Part shown: one piece after another, positions 8,489-16,288 of the stretch
How positions within the stretch are numbered: position 1 is the stretch's first letter
How the letters are laid out: every line of letters begins with the position of its first letter
Origin: Desulfofustis sp.
GTDB taxonomy: Bacteria; Desulfobacterota; Desulfobulbia; Desulfobulbales; Desulfocapsaceae
DNA length: 18,361 bases
Direction: 5' to 3'
Assembly (NCBI GenBank): GCA_030145365.1
Contig: JAQYVS010000422.1
Span: 1 to 18,361, forward strand
Position numbers and translations under genes: made by a program
Notes under the pieces: model-generated
The model's database searches: none
What the model was told of the DNA's origin: nothing
What the model saw: only the letters and a program-made list of their open reading frames with translations

Positions 8489-9382
8489 TTACCTGTCTTC
8501 TCTTCTCATATGCACAACCCGGTCCCGCCCTGAATAATCCTCTAGAATCTCAACCGAATCGTACATTAAACTTTTTTTATGCGAATGAAACAAGTCCAGG
8601 ACATCTGCGGCCTGTTGGGAGCCGATTTCCATAAAAAAGTCACCGCCTGGACACAATAGTGCGGGTAAGGCCTCAAGAATTCTTATTATCAGATCAAGCC
8701 CAGTTCTCCCTCCATCAAGCGCAAGGCGTGGCTCAAATAGAGCCACTTCCGGTTCAAGATCGTTATCGATTTCTTGGCTGCAAACGTAGGGAGGATTTGA
8801 AACAATCAGCCCAAAGAGACTATCCACAGCCAATTCTGAGGCCAAATCAGATTGAATAAACGATATACTGTCCAGCACTCCATGTCTGAGACCATTTTCT
8901 CTTGCGATTTCAAGTGCTCCAGCTGATATATCAACGGCGACAACCTCTCTGTTAAGTTCCAGAGCAAGAATGATTGCAATAATACCGCTTCCGCAGCACA
9001 AATCGAGGCATTTTCCAAAGGGAAGCTTTTGGTTGCTCCGGGACAGTGCAGTTTCAATTAAAAATTCAGTTTCCGGTCTCGGAATCAGGACGTCGGGAGA
9101 TACTTTAAAACTATGTGACCAGAATTCCTGCTCGCCGGTTATGTAGGCAACCGGTTCTCGGAGAATTCTTCTCTGCAAAAGCTTGGAAAAACGCTCCAAG
9201 CTCTGCTCGTCAATCCGGTCTGTAGATGCTAAGTAAAGAGCAGTTCGTGATTTGTTAAGGCAATACCCGAGAAGAAGTTCAGCATCGATTCGCGCCTGGC
9301 TGACACCAACCTGCTCAAGACTGGCTGCGGCTTTCAGCAAGATATCGGCTACCAGCTCGGTCTCCTGAATGTTAGTCGCCAA
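8489..9382 (-). CDS. prmC: Peptide chain release factor N5-glutamine methyltransferase
   Basis: PrmC (HemK) methylates the glutamine of the GGQ motif in release factors, using S-adenosylmethionine. The 297 residues show a helical N-terminal release-factor-binding domain, LIPRPETE (99-106), the SAM-binding LDLCCGSG (126-133), DIS after the second strand (151-153), and the catalytic NPPY (196-199). The start is a TTG with a good ribosome site (GGAG, 5-nt spacing). It lies 12 nt after the prfA stop, so the enzyme and its substrate RF1 are probably made from one message. Confidence 0.96.
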   Translation of the reverse strand: MATNIQETELVADILLKAAASLEQVGVSQARIDAELLLGYCLNKSRTALYLASTDRIDEQSLERFSKLLQRRILREPVAYITGEQEFWSHSFKVSPDVLIPRPETEFLIETALSRSNQKLPFGKCLDLCCGSGIIAIILALELNREVVAVDISAGALEIARENGLRHGVLDSISFIQSDLASELAVDSLFGLIVSNPPYVCSQEIDNDLEPEVALFEPRLALDGGRTGLDLIIRILEALPALLCPGGDFFMEIGSQQAADVLDLFHSHKKSLMYDSVEILEDYSGRDRVVHMRREDR

Positions 9383-9394
9383 CTCAGCTCCGTT

Positions 9395-10465
9395 CTACTG
9401 AATTTTTTTCAGTTTCTCTTCCTGATCGTAAACCGTCAGCGGTATGATGACTTCATCAAGTTTGCCGTTCATGATCGCTTCCAGTTTATACAGTGTCAGA
9501 TTGACTCGATGGTCGGTAAGCCTGCCCTGGGGAAAATTGTAGGTGCGGATTCGCTCACTTCTATCGCCACTACCTACCTGGCTTTTGCGATCCTGTGATA
9601 TTTTATCATGCTGTTCCTGTTCAAGCTTATCGAGAAGACGGGCTCGTAGTACCGTCAATGCCTTGGCTTTGTTTTTATGTTGGGATTTTTCATCCTGGCA
9701 GATAACAACAAGTCCGGTTGGTAAATGAGTAATACGTACTGCTGAATCGGTGGTATTAACGCTCTGGCCGCCTGGTCCCGAAGATCGATACACATCAAAT
9801 TTCAGCTCATTCATATCGATGTCCACATCTACTTCATCGGCTTCTGGTAAAATCGCCACCGTTACAGCTGAAGTATGCACCCTGCCCTGTGCTTCAGTTT
9901 CAGGGACACGCTGAACCCGATGGACTCCGCTTTCAAACTTGAGTTTCGAGTAAACCCGATCACCGGTAATCATGGCAATCATTTCCTTGAATCCGCCAAT
10001 TCCCAATGGGCTGGAGGCCATAACCTCAACTCGCCAGTTCATCGATTCTGCGTAACGGCTGTACATTCTGTAAAGATCTCCAACAAAAAGGGCCGCCTCA
10101 TCTCCCCCGGTTCCGGCTCTTATCTCCAGAAAAATATTTTTATCGTCGTTGGGGTCCTTGGGTAATAAAAAGAGTTGAATATCATTTTCCAGTTTGTTCT
10201 TTGAAGTCGTCAACTCCTCCAGTTCAAAGCGGGCAAGCTCGCGCAGTTCTGCATCTTCTTTTTCATCCTGGACGAGTGACTTATTGTCATCGATCTGCTG
10301 CTCAAGAGATCTATATTCTTGAAGGAGTTCGGATAAGCGGGATAGCTGGAAATGCTCTTTGACTACTTTTTGATATTCCTGCTGATTGCTAATCAAAGAA
10401 GGATCAGACAATCGTCCCTCAAGATTGGCGAGTTTTTCGGCAATATCGTGAAATCTGTCCAGCAT
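9395..10465 (-). CDS. prfA: Peptide chain release factor 1
   Basis: RF1 recognises UAA and UAG in the ribosomal A site and triggers peptide release. From the ATG at 10465 it has 356 residues, usual for RF1. PET (188-190) occupies the tripeptide recognition position that reads PxT in RF1 (RF2 has SPF), and GGQ is at 232-234 in SSGPGGQSVNT. An in-frame TTG at 10501 would add 12 residues (MLWTFLFIESNS) with no family counterpart; I chose the inner ATG because MLDRFHDI matches usual RF1 starts, though neither start has a clear ribosome site. It lies between rpmE and prmC on the same strand. Confidence 0.96.
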   Translation of the reverse strand: MLDRFHDIAEKLANLEGRLSDPSLISNQQEYQKVVKEHFQLSRLSELLQEYRSLEQQIDDNKSLVQDEKEDAELRELARFELEELTTSKNKLENDIQLFLLPKDPNDDKNIFLEIRAGTGGDEAALFVGDLYRMYSRYAESMNWRVEVMASSPLGIGGFKEMIAMITGDRVYSKLKFESGVHRVQRVPETEAQGRVHTSAVTVAILPEADEVDVDIDMNELKFDVYRSSGPGGQSVNTTDSAVRITHLPTGLVVICQDEKSQHKNKAKALTVLRARLLDKLEQEQHDKISQDRKSQVGSGDRSERIRTYNFPQGRLTDHRVNLTLYKLEAIMNGKLDEVIIPLTVYDQEEKLKKIQ

Positions 10466-10535
10466 GGAATTAGATTCGATAAAAAGAAAAGTCCACAGCA
10501 ATGGGGATCATTACTGCGGACCGTATATCCGATAC

Positions 10536-10557
10536 AATCCCTGTAAAAACGGGGATT
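10536..10557. repeat. Short hairpin in the rpmE-prfA gap
   Basis: Arms 10536-10544 and 10549-10557 pair over 9 bp with a 4-nt loop. One pair is G-U on the plus strand and a C-A mismatch on the transcribed minus strand. It lies just after the rpmE stop with no uridine run, so it may be a weak attenuator or a processing site rather than a terminator. Confidence 0.35.
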
Positions 10558-10563
10558 ATAACG

Positions 10564-10785
10564 TTAAGCGTTATCTTGTGACTCGTAGTGTTTAGCGTAA
10601 CGTCTGCGAAATTTCTCAATTCGTCCGGCTGTATCAATCAATTTCTGCTTACCGGTGAAAAACGGATGACATGCAGAACAGATTTCAACCTTTAATTCGG
10701 GCATAACAGAACCAATTTCAAAGGTGCTGCCGCAAGCGCAGACCGCAGTAATAGTTTTATATTCAGGATGTATATCTTTTTTCAT
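10564..10785 (-). CDS. rpmE: 50S ribosomal protein L31, zinc-binding type
   Basis: 73 residues starting MKKDIHPEY, the usual L31 opening. Cysteines C16, C18, C36 and C39 (CAC and CSACH) mark the zinc-binding (C+) form of this large-subunit protein. The segment HPFFTGKQKLIDTAGRIEKF is the conserved L31 core. A short C-terminal tail follows. An AAGGG precedes the ATG by about 4 nt, and a GGAGG lies slightly further upstream. It stands between rho and prfA. Confidence 0.97.
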   Translation of the reverse strand: MKKDIHPEYKTITAVCACGSTFEIGSVMPELKVEICSACHPFFTGKQKLIDTAGRIEKFRRRYAKHYESQDNA

Positions 10786-10861
10786 TGTACCCTTTGGACC
10801 TCCAAAAACGTTATCAACAACCTCATACTACATGAGACATATTAACAAAACAAAGTCTATA

Positions 10862-10890
10862 ATCTTACTTATTGTTTAAAATAAATGCAA
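10862..10890 (-). promoter_or_regulatory. Possible promoter upstream of rpmE
   Basis: On the minus strand, TTGCAT (10885-10890) and TAAGAT (10862-10867) are separated by 17 bp in the AT-rich gap after rho. Both boxes are poor matches to consensus, so this is tentative. It would give rpmE-prfA-prmC-murA a start of their own. Confidence 0.25.
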
Positions 10891-10903
10891 GTTTTAATAA
10901 CTA

Positions 10904-10924
10904 TTCCTGCATGAACATCAGGAA
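10904..10924 (-). terminator. Weak hairpin after rho
   Basis: A 6-bp perfect stem (TTCCTG/CAGGAA, arms 10904-10909 and 10919-10924) with a 9-nt loop lies about 20 nt after the rho stop. The downstream sequence is AT-rich but not a clean uridine run. It could be a partial terminator between rho and rpmE. Confidence 0.3.
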
Positions 10925-10943
10925 GCACCATTCCAGCCAAAAG

Positions 10944-12194
10944 TTAGCCGTTCATTGAATCCAAAAAATCCTGGTTGGTTTTTTGACCTTTCAATTTATC
11001 TACAAGAAAATCCATGCCATCGGCAGGGTTCATGGATGCGAGAAGCTTGCGTAAAATCCATACCCTGCTCAGCACGGTATCCTTGAGAAGCAGATCTTCT
11101 TTTCTGGTACCGGAACGTTTGATATCAATAGCGGGAAAGATTCTTCTATCAGCCATTTTACGATCAAGTATCAACTCCATATTACCGGTGCCCTTAAACT
11201 CTTCAAAAATAACATCGTCCATTTTTGACCCCGTCTCAATAAGAGCCGTTGCGAGAATACTCAAACTGCCGCCTTCTTCGATATTTCGGGCTGCACCAAA
11301 GAAACGTTTGGGTCTATGCAGGGCATTTGCCTCAACACCGCCGGAAAGGATTTTGCCGCTGGCAGGGGTCACGGTATTATAGGCCCTGGCGAGTCTGGTA
11401 ATACTGTCGAGCAGAATGACCACATCCTTTTTATGTTCCACCAGTCTTTTGGCCTTCTCAATTACCATTTCGGCAACTTGTATATGCCGCTGCGGGGGTT
11501 CGTCAAAGGTAGAACTGACAACTTCCGCTGACTTGACCGAACGCTGCATTTCAGTGACTTCTTCAGGACGCTCATCAATCAGCAAAACGATCAGATAAAC
11601 TTCTTTATGATTTCGTACGAGCGAATTGGCTATCTTCTGCATCAACACCGTCTTACCCGTTCTGGGAGGAGACACAAGCAAACCGCGCTGCCCTTTTCCA
11701 ATGGGGGCAAACATATCCATAATCCGCATGGAAAAATTGTCAGGTTGCCATTCAAGTTCAAATTTTTCGTTGGGATGAAGGGGGGTAAGGTTTCCGAATA
11801 GTGTCTTCTGTTTTGCCGCTTCCGGCGGATCAAAGTTAACACTTTCCACTTTCAGCAGGGCAAAATATCGTTCACTTTCCTTGGGCGCCCTGACCAGTCC
11901 ATCAATGACATCACCGGTTCGAAGGTTCAATCGACGGATCTGAGACGGAGAAACATAAATGTCATCCGGGCCCGGCAGATAATTGTAATCAGGTGCGCGG
12001 AGAAAACCAAAACCATCTGGCAATATCTCCAGGACTCCATTGCCCCGTAATTTTCCTTCCTTGTCAGCCTGGGCTTGCAAAATGGCAAAGATAAGCTCCT
12101 GCTTGCGCAAGGAGCTGTAACCTTCCACTTTCAGCTCCCGAGCGAGCTGAACCAGTTCGTCAATTTTCTTGAGCTTGAGTTCTGCCAGATTCAT
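10944..12194 (-). CDS. rho: Transcription termination factor Rho
   Basis: Rho is the hexameric RNA-dependent helicase/ATPase that ends transcription at rut sites. The 416 residues are typical. The N-terminal three-helix domain (1-45) leads into the RNA-binding cold-shock-like domain with GFGFLR (61-66) and DIYVSPSQIRR. The ATPase core has Walker A SPPRTGKT (175-182; R and T stand where the common form has K and A), DERPEEV (208-214), Walker B VVILLDS (258-264), the Q-loop region SGGVEANAL and the R-loop region FEEFKGTGN. The ATG lies 12 nt after a GGAG, rather far. A tiny GTG-TTA-TGA frame sits better spaced and overlaps the rho ATG. A strong promoter and a long leader precede the gene, which suggests separate control from coaE. 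Confidence 0.98.
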   Translation of the reverse strand: MNLAELKLKKIDELVQLARELKVEGYSSLRKQELIFAILQAQADKEGKLRGNGVLEILPDGFGFLRAPDYNYLPGPDDIYVSPSQIRRLNLRTGDVIDGLVRAPKESERYFALLKVESVNFDPPEAAKQKTLFGNLTPLHPNEKFELEWQPDNFSMRIMDMFAPIGKGQRGLLVSPPRTGKTVLMQKIANSLVRNHKEVYLIVLLIDERPEEVTEMQRSVKSAEVVSSTFDEPPQRHIQVAEMVIEKAKRLVEHKKDVVILLDSITRLARAYNTVTPASGKILSGGVEANALHRPKRFFGAARNIEEGGSLSILATALIETGSKMDDVIFEEFKGTGNMELILDRKMADRRIFPAIDIKRSGTRKEDLLLKDTVLSRVWILRKLLASMNPADGMDFLVDKLKGQKTNQDFLDSMNG

Positions 12195-12518
12195 AACACG
12201 TACAATCTCCTTTAATAAAACGGGTCAATATTGATGGGGACAGAGCACGGTCGGACAGTCGTAAATACAACGTGAAAGGGGGAAACTCCCCAACAAGACA
12301 ACCGTCATCTAAATAATGACCGAGCTTATGCGGTTACAACAACCTATGTGCCTAAATTAATTATTTTTTTGATAAAAAGAATGGTAATAAGATCAGATAA
12401 AGTGGTTTATATTTATTACGCTTGTATTTATAGATATGTGGATTTTCTCTACGCCTGGTTTTTCCGGAGAAATGAATGAAAGTTAGGATCGTCTCAGGCG
12501 GGAGTCCATAGCAGACTT
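12195..12518 (-). promoter_or_regulatory. Long 5' leader of rho with G-poor stretch and inverted repeats
   Basis: The 379-nt gap between coaE and rho (12195-12573) holds no convincing gene. From the predicted start near 12518 the rho leader would be about 320 nt. In the transcript sense, 12353-12446 has only three G against about fifteen C in 94 nt, a rut-like composition. Pairing arms include CGCCTG/CAGGCG (12452-12457 and 12495-12500) and a GGGGA/TCCCC hairpin near 12285. An unsupported 8-codon frame (ATG at 12509, stop 12483-12485) opens the leader. In E. coli, rho is autoregulated by Rho-dependent attenuation in a long leader; the same role here is inferred. Confidence 0.5.
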
Positions 12519-12524
12519 GATATT

Positions 12525-12553
12525 CTTATACGTACTCTGCCGATAGGTGTCAA
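12525..12553 (-). promoter_or_regulatory. Sigma-70 promoter for rho
   Basis: On the minus strand a consensus -35 TTGACA (12548-12553), a 17-bp spacer and a -10 TATAAG (12525-12530) lie about 20 nt beyond the coaE stop. It is the strongest promoter match I see in the window. Confidence 0.75.
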
Positions 12554-12573
12554 GCTTTTTATACAGAGATTGC

Positions 12574-13191
12574 TTATTGTGAACTTCCTCTATGGCAAAA
12601 CTTCTTTTTCAATGTTTCAGCCAAGGCCGTCACCTGCACCTCTGTTTCTGAAAACCCGCCGTTGTTGTCGATAACCCAATCTGCACGTTTCTTTTTCTTG
12701 CTTGCCAGCATTTGAGATGTGATAATCTTCTCCACCTCATCTGCAGATACCTTATCTCTTTGTTTGACTCGATCAATGACATGTGATGTATCGCAAGCGA
12801 CACAAACGATGCCATCAAAATCGTTTTCCCAGCCACTTTCATGCAAGAGCGGTACCTCTGCTACCAAGAAGCATTGAGCTGGTGTTGACAACTTTTCTTC
12901 AAGTAACCTGGTTCTAACCATTGGGTGGAGAATCGATTCTAACGATTCTCTGATATTCAGATCTAAAAAAACATGCTCTCTCAATAATGAGCGATCAATT
13001 TTTTTGTCCGCCCCAAGGAACTTGGTACCCCATCTCTTTACTACAAGCTCAAGATAGGCCGGCTGGTCAACCTCAAGCATCTGCCTGCAGATCTCATCTG
13101 CGCTGAAGACCCGGGCTGACAAAAATTTCCCGAGCAATTTGGCAACAGAGCTTTTCCCGCTGCCAATTGATCCGGTAACTCCGACCAACAT
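12574..13191 (-). CDS. coaE: Dephospho-CoA kinase
   Basis: CoaE phosphorylates the 3'-hydroxyl of dephospho-CoA, the last step of coenzyme A synthesis. It is a P-loop kinase of about 205 residues with GSIGSGKS (7-14), a DEICRQ segment near residue 33, and a lid region rich in K and R. I chose the ATG at 13191: it shares one base with the rluD stop (TGATG) and stands 7 nt after a GAGG. A TTG one codon earlier is possible but badly spaced. The junction implies translational coupling to rluD. The C-terminus is basic and ends in FCHRGSSQ. Confidence 0.93.
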   Translation of the reverse strand: MLVGVTGSIGSGKSSVAKLLGKFLSARVFSADEICRQMLEVDQPAYLELVVKRWGTKFLGADKKIDRSLLREHVFLDLNIRESLESILHPMVRTRLLEEKLSTPAQCFLVAEVPLLHESGWENDFDGIVCVACDTSHVIDRVKQRDKVSADEVEKIITSQMLASKKKKRADWVIDNNGGFSETEVQVTALAETLKKKFCHRGSSQ

Positions 13192-14135
13192 CAACGATCC
13201 TCACATGTATCCAACACTTGTCTGAAATCCTCAGCCGGTTCAGCTGAAACTTCTATCCTGGCTCCGGTATCTGGATGGTTGAACTGCAGTTTCCAGGCAT
13301 GAAGCATCTGCCTTGGAAACGTATCATTGTAACGGTTTGGACCATATAATCGATCTCCAGCCACCGGATGCCCCAAGTGAGCCATATGTACGCGGATCTG
13401 GTGGGTCCGTCCGGTTTCAATATCCACCTCAACAAGACAACAGCCGTTGCAAGGCTTAATGTATTTCCAGTTGCTGACAGCATAGTTGCCGGTCTGCTCC
13501 CGTACCGCCATCTTCTTACGATGTACAGGATGCCGGCCTATCGGAGCCACTATCCGGCCTTCTTCACGACCCGGTACTCCGTGAATTATGGCCAGATAGG
13601 TTTTTTTAACAGTCCGATTTTTGAATTGGTCCACCAGAGCGGCGTGGGCTTTTGGAGTGCGGGCAACAACCATTACCCCGGAAGTATCTTTGTCGAGTCT
13701 ATGCACTATACCGGGACGCATTTCATCTCCGACGGCACCGATCTCTTTATACAAATATAACAGTCCGTTGATCAAGGTATTGTCAGCATTACCGCTTCCT
13801 GGGTGGACAACGACTCCAGCCGGTTTGGCGATAACAAGAAACGAGGAATCCTCAAGTATAACCGTGAAAGGCACATCCTGAGGAACCGGCGGTTGCTCGT
13901 CAGCATTTGCAGGTAATTGTCCAGTTATGGAGTCCCCCGACTTCAAGCGATACCCGGCCTTGACCTCCGTATCATTGACCTTAAACTGTCCAGATTTAAT
14001 AGATGAAGTAATCCGGGATCTGGATACTTGATCAAGCATCCGGGCTAAATAATGGTCCAGCCGGACCCCATGCATTGATTCTTCAACAATGAGCAATAAT
14101 GGATCTGTGTCAGGACTAAACCAAGGCTTTTCCAT
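13191..14135 (-). CDS. rluD: RluA/RluD-family 23S rRNA pseudouridine synthase
   Basis: 314 residues. An S4 RNA-binding domain (about 22-75, with VRLDHYLARML) is followed by the pseudouridine synthase domain carrying HRLDKDTSG (145-153, catalytic D148) and later GRTHQIRVHMAHLGHPVAGD. The family isomerises uridines in rRNA or tRNA. RluD itself modifies helix 69 of 23S rRNA, and the S4 domain and length fit that member best, but exact target sites cannot be read from sequence. The ATG has an AGGG ribosome site. It lies 42 nt after carD, and its stop overlaps the coaE start. Confidence 0.88.
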   Translation of the reverse strand: MEKPWFSPDTDPLLLIVEESMHGVRLDHYLARMLDQVSRSRITSSIKSGQFKVNDTEVKAGYRLKSGDSITGQLPANADEQPPVPQDVPFTVILEDSSFLVIAKPAGVVVHPGSGNADNTLINGLLYLYKEIGAVGDEMRPGIVHRLDKDTSGVMVVARTPKAHAALVDQFKNRTVKKTYLAIIHGVPGREEGRIVAPIGRHPVHRKKMAVREQTGNYAVSNWKYIKPCNGCCLVEVDIETGRTHQIRVHMAHLGHPVAGDRLYGPNRYNDTFPRQMLHAWKLQFNHPDTGARIEVSAEPAEDFRQVLDTCEDR

Positions 14136-14177
14136 ACTGCCCTTGATTCACGTTAGATATGCGTTGAAAATAGCGGG

Positions 14178-14657
14178 CTAAGCAAAGATACTTTCAATTT
14201 TACTGCTGATTTTGTCTTCTTCAACATTCTGAGCAATAGACAGTTCCTTAACCAGCAAACCTTTTGCGGTGTCCAGCATTTTTCTCTCACCATAAGACAG
14301 ATCCTTGTCCACACTGAGCAAGAATAGATCTCTGAGAACCGCTGCGACCTCAAAAATTGAACCGGTCTTGATTTTTTCCATGTACTCGCGATAACGACGA
14401 TTCCAGGTCTGTGAATCTATTTCTATCTCCCTGTCTCTTAAAATGTCCAGAACCTCTAAAGCTTCTTTTTTATTAACAATGGAGCGAAGCCCGACATTTT
14501 CGCTGCTGGAGGTAGGAATCATGATTCTCATGGAATTCCCTAGAATTTCCAGAACATAGAATTTCTGATCAATTCCGGCTACCTGCTGGGTTTCAATCGA
14601 TTTTATTACACCAACACCATGTGCCGGGTACACTGCCATATCTCCTTGAGCAAACAC
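14178..14657 (-). CDS. CarD-family (CdnL-type) RNA polymerase-binding transcription regulator
   Basis: About 159 residues. The N-terminal CarD/TRCF-like RNA-polymerase-interaction domain has MAVYPAHGVGVI and FYVLEILGNSMRIMIP; the C-terminal half is helical (RYREYMEKIKTGS, AAVLRDLF, SYGERKMLDTA). Proteins of this family bind the RNA polymerase beta subunit and stabilise open complexes, notably at rRNA promoters. I chose the GTG at 14657, giving MFAQGDMAVYPAHG, because AGGGAG lies 6 nt before it and the family starts there. The ATG at 14714 would add 19 hydrophobic residues not expected in this family. It heads the carD-rluD-coaE run. Confidence 0.87.
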   Translation of the reverse strand: MFAQGDMAVYPAHGVGVIKSIETQQVAGIDQKFYVLEILGNSMRIMIPTSSSENVGLRSIVNKKEALEVLDILRDREIEIDSQTWNRRYREYMEKIKTGSIFEVAAVLRDLFLLSVDKDLSYGERKMLDTAKGLLVKELSIAQNVEEDKISSKIESIFA

Positions 14658-14839
14658 TACATTCTCCCTGGTCAAAATAATGAAACACATGCCGAAGAGG
14701 TTATAAACCGCCACGTACAGATGCGTTTTTAGGACTCATACAAATCATTACGAACGAGTGAGGACGATGAGGTCATCAAACCCATTGTGGTAAAAGATGG
14801 TTAGCTTTAAACAAAGATAGACTGTAACACAAAAAGGTG

Positions 14840-14857
14840 AAAAAAACCCGGTTTTTT
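14840..14857 (-). terminator. AT-rich hairpin in the pth-carD gap
   Basis: The gap 14658-14967 (310 nt) holds no gene. In the minus-strand transcript, six A and a C pair with a G and six U around a 3-nt loop, followed by further U. It lies about 110 nt after the pth stop and could be a weak terminator. The gap also has a near-repeat GTTTTTAGGACT (14725-14736 and 14851-14863, the second with one extra T) and a run of seven C at 14940-14946. I see no promoter for carD that I would defend. Confidence 0.35.
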
Positions 14858-14967
14858 AGGACTTACGAAGCTAAACATACATGCGCGTGTTTGATTCTTC
14901 CCGACAATTTGGTGAAAATTTTAACAGACAAACTATGCGCCCCCCCTGATTCACGTACCAATAACCG

Positions 14968-15561
14968 CTACTTAATCGCATTTAAACAGGTTTGGGCTTT
15001 TGCAAAGTCTCCTTGAAAAACAAAGGATATACCAGCTTCGATTTCTGAAAATTCTGCCTGAATCTTTGCTCTTTCTTCACTGGCAAACTTTGCCAGAACG
15101 TATTTATCAACATCCATATCCGGATGGGTATCCCCGCTCCCTGGTCTGCCCACCCCTATTTTAAGTCTCAGAAAGTCTGACGTTGGCAATTCTTTAATCA
15201 GTGATCTGATACCGTTGTGTCCTCCAGCTCCCCCGCCTTTGACTAGCTTTATCCTGCCGAGGTGCATATCGATATCATCATGGACAACAAGCACTCGGTC
15301 CAGATCAAGATCAAAATAACTGCTGAATGCCGCGACAGAGAAACCACTTCTATTCATATACGTCTGGGGTTTAATCAAATGGATTTTAATCGTGTTTACT
15401 GTCATCCCAGCGGATAGCGACTGATGTTTATCAGAGCTAAAGGTTAAATCATGCCGATCAGCGAGCCAATCCAGAAACACAAATCCGACGTTATGCCTGG
15501 TGTCGACATATTTCGTCCCTGGATTGCCCAAACCTACAAGTGCAAAATCACGCTTACTCAT
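14968..15561 (-). CDS. pth: Peptidyl-tRNA hydrolase
   Basis: Pth releases tRNA from peptidyl-tRNAs that drop off the ribosome. The 197 residues have GLGNPG (10-15, N13), catalytic H23 in TRHNVG, N70 in TYMNRSG, D95 in VVHDDID and N116 in GGGAGGHNG, all the expected active-site residues at usual spacing. The ATG has GGAG only 3 nt upstream. A strong bidirectional terminator sits directly before the gene, so expression depends on readthrough of that terminator or on a promoter hidden within it. rplY next to pth is a common bacterial arrangement. Confidence 0.96.
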   Translation of the reverse strand: MSKRDFALVGLGNPGTKYVDTRHNVGFVFLDWLADRHDLTFSSDKHQSLSAGMTVNTIKIHLIKPQTYMNRSGFSVAAFSSYFDLDLDRVLVVHDDIDMHLGRIKLVKGGGAGGHNGIRSLIKELPTSDFLRLKIGVGRPGSGDTHPDMDVDKYVLAKFASEERAKIQAEFSEIEAGISFVFQGDFAKAQTCLNAIK

Positions 15562-15577
15562 GTGCTCCCATAAAATA

Positions 15578-15616
15578 AAAATATCCGGAAAAGAACATTT
15601 CCTTTCCGGATATTTT
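15578..15616. terminator. Strong bidirectional intrinsic terminator between rplY and pth
   Basis: A perfect 14-bp stem (15578-15591 with 15603-15616, core ATATCCGGAAA) and an 11-nt loop, with an A/T tract on each side. On the minus strand the tail is a T-rich run leading straight into the pth ribosome site. It should end the ispE-prs-rplY transcript. Confidence 0.8.
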
Positions 15617-15623
15617 ACTCATC

Positions 15624-15644
15624 AATCGGGCTTGGTTCCCGATT
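15624..15644. repeat. Second hairpin after rplY
   Basis: A perfect 7-bp stem (AATCGGG/CCCGATT, 15624-15630 and 15638-15644) with a 7-nt loop lies 14 nt after the rplY stop and just before the main terminator in the transcript. No uridine run follows. It may protect the 3' end or assist termination. Confidence 0.5.
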
Positions 15645-15658
15645 ATAGAACGTGCTAA

Positions 15659-16213
15659 TTACGGAGTATTCACACTGACGCAGACCATTTCCGGATCGCT
15701 TGCAAGGGCAACGCCTTCTGGTATGGCGATGTCTTTAATACAAACTTTTTCACCGATGGCTAAATCAGAGACATCAATAGTACAAGAATCGGGCATATCC
15801 AAGGGTTTTCCCTCGAGAACGATCGATGATGTTTCTATCTGCAGAATGCCGCCAAGCTCAACACCTTTGGCTGTGCCTGTGTATGTTATCGACACCGTAA
15901 AATCAGCAGACTTCTCAAGATCTATTTCGAGAAAATCGGCATGATACAGGGTATCTCTCAAGGGATCGGTCTGAACTTCCTTGACCAATACTTTTTTCTC
16001 GGTGCCATTGTCAATTTTTAATGTGATCACCGCATTTCGCCCTTGGAGATCGAGCAATTCCTGAAAGAGAACCTTTGTCTCGAATTCAAGCGCCAATGCT
16101 TCTTTGCCGCCGCTATAAACGACTCCGGGTGTTTTGCCTTCGGCCCGCATCCTGCCCATGGGACCTTTACCAAAAGATTCTCTTACCGAGGTGGCGATTT
16201 CTTTAACTATCAT
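15659..16213 (-). CDS. rplY: 50S ribosomal protein L25/general stress protein Ctc
   Basis: 184 residues in two parts. The N-terminal L25 domain (1-92) binds 5S rRNA and includes the segments GKTPGVVYSGG, VLVKEVQTDPLRDTLYHADFLEI and similar. The C-terminal beta-rich TL5/CTC domain (about 95-184) includes KGVELGGILQ and IPEGVALASDPEMV. The length identifies the two-domain Ctc form rather than the short E. coli L25. The ATG has an excellent ribosome site (AAGGAGG). It lies 75 nt after prs and is followed by two hairpins that end the unit. Confidence 0.95.
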   Translation of the reverse strand: MIVKEIATSVRESFGKGPMGRMRAEGKTPGVVYSGGKEALALEFETKVLFQELLDLQGRNAVITLKIDNGTEKKVLVKEVQTDPLRDTLYHADFLEIDLEKSADFTVSITYTGTAKGVELGGILQIETSSIVLEGKPLDMPDSCTIDVSDLAIGEKVCIKDIAIPEGVALASDPEMVCVSVNTP

Positions 16214-16288
16214 ACTTCCTCCTTCACCCGATACTGAACTTAATCATCCGGATGTCCTTTCTTAACTCAAAGAGTATTATTAATTGTT

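Noticed and set aside
12483..12509. Eight-codon leader peptide candidate (MDSRLRRS) at the start of the rho leader
   Set aside because: There is no Shine-Dalgarno sequence, and it would begin only about 9 nt from the predicted transcript start. E. coli has a rho leader peptide, but this one is too short to support on sequence alone.
13368..13760. Plus-strand open frame of 130 codons opposite rluD
   Set aside because: It is a mirror of the rluD coding sequence, with no family features or start signals.
16245..16254. Palindrome CATCCGGATG in the prs-rplY gap as a possible operator
   Set aside because: It is a single short palindrome, without a second copy or a promoter next to it.
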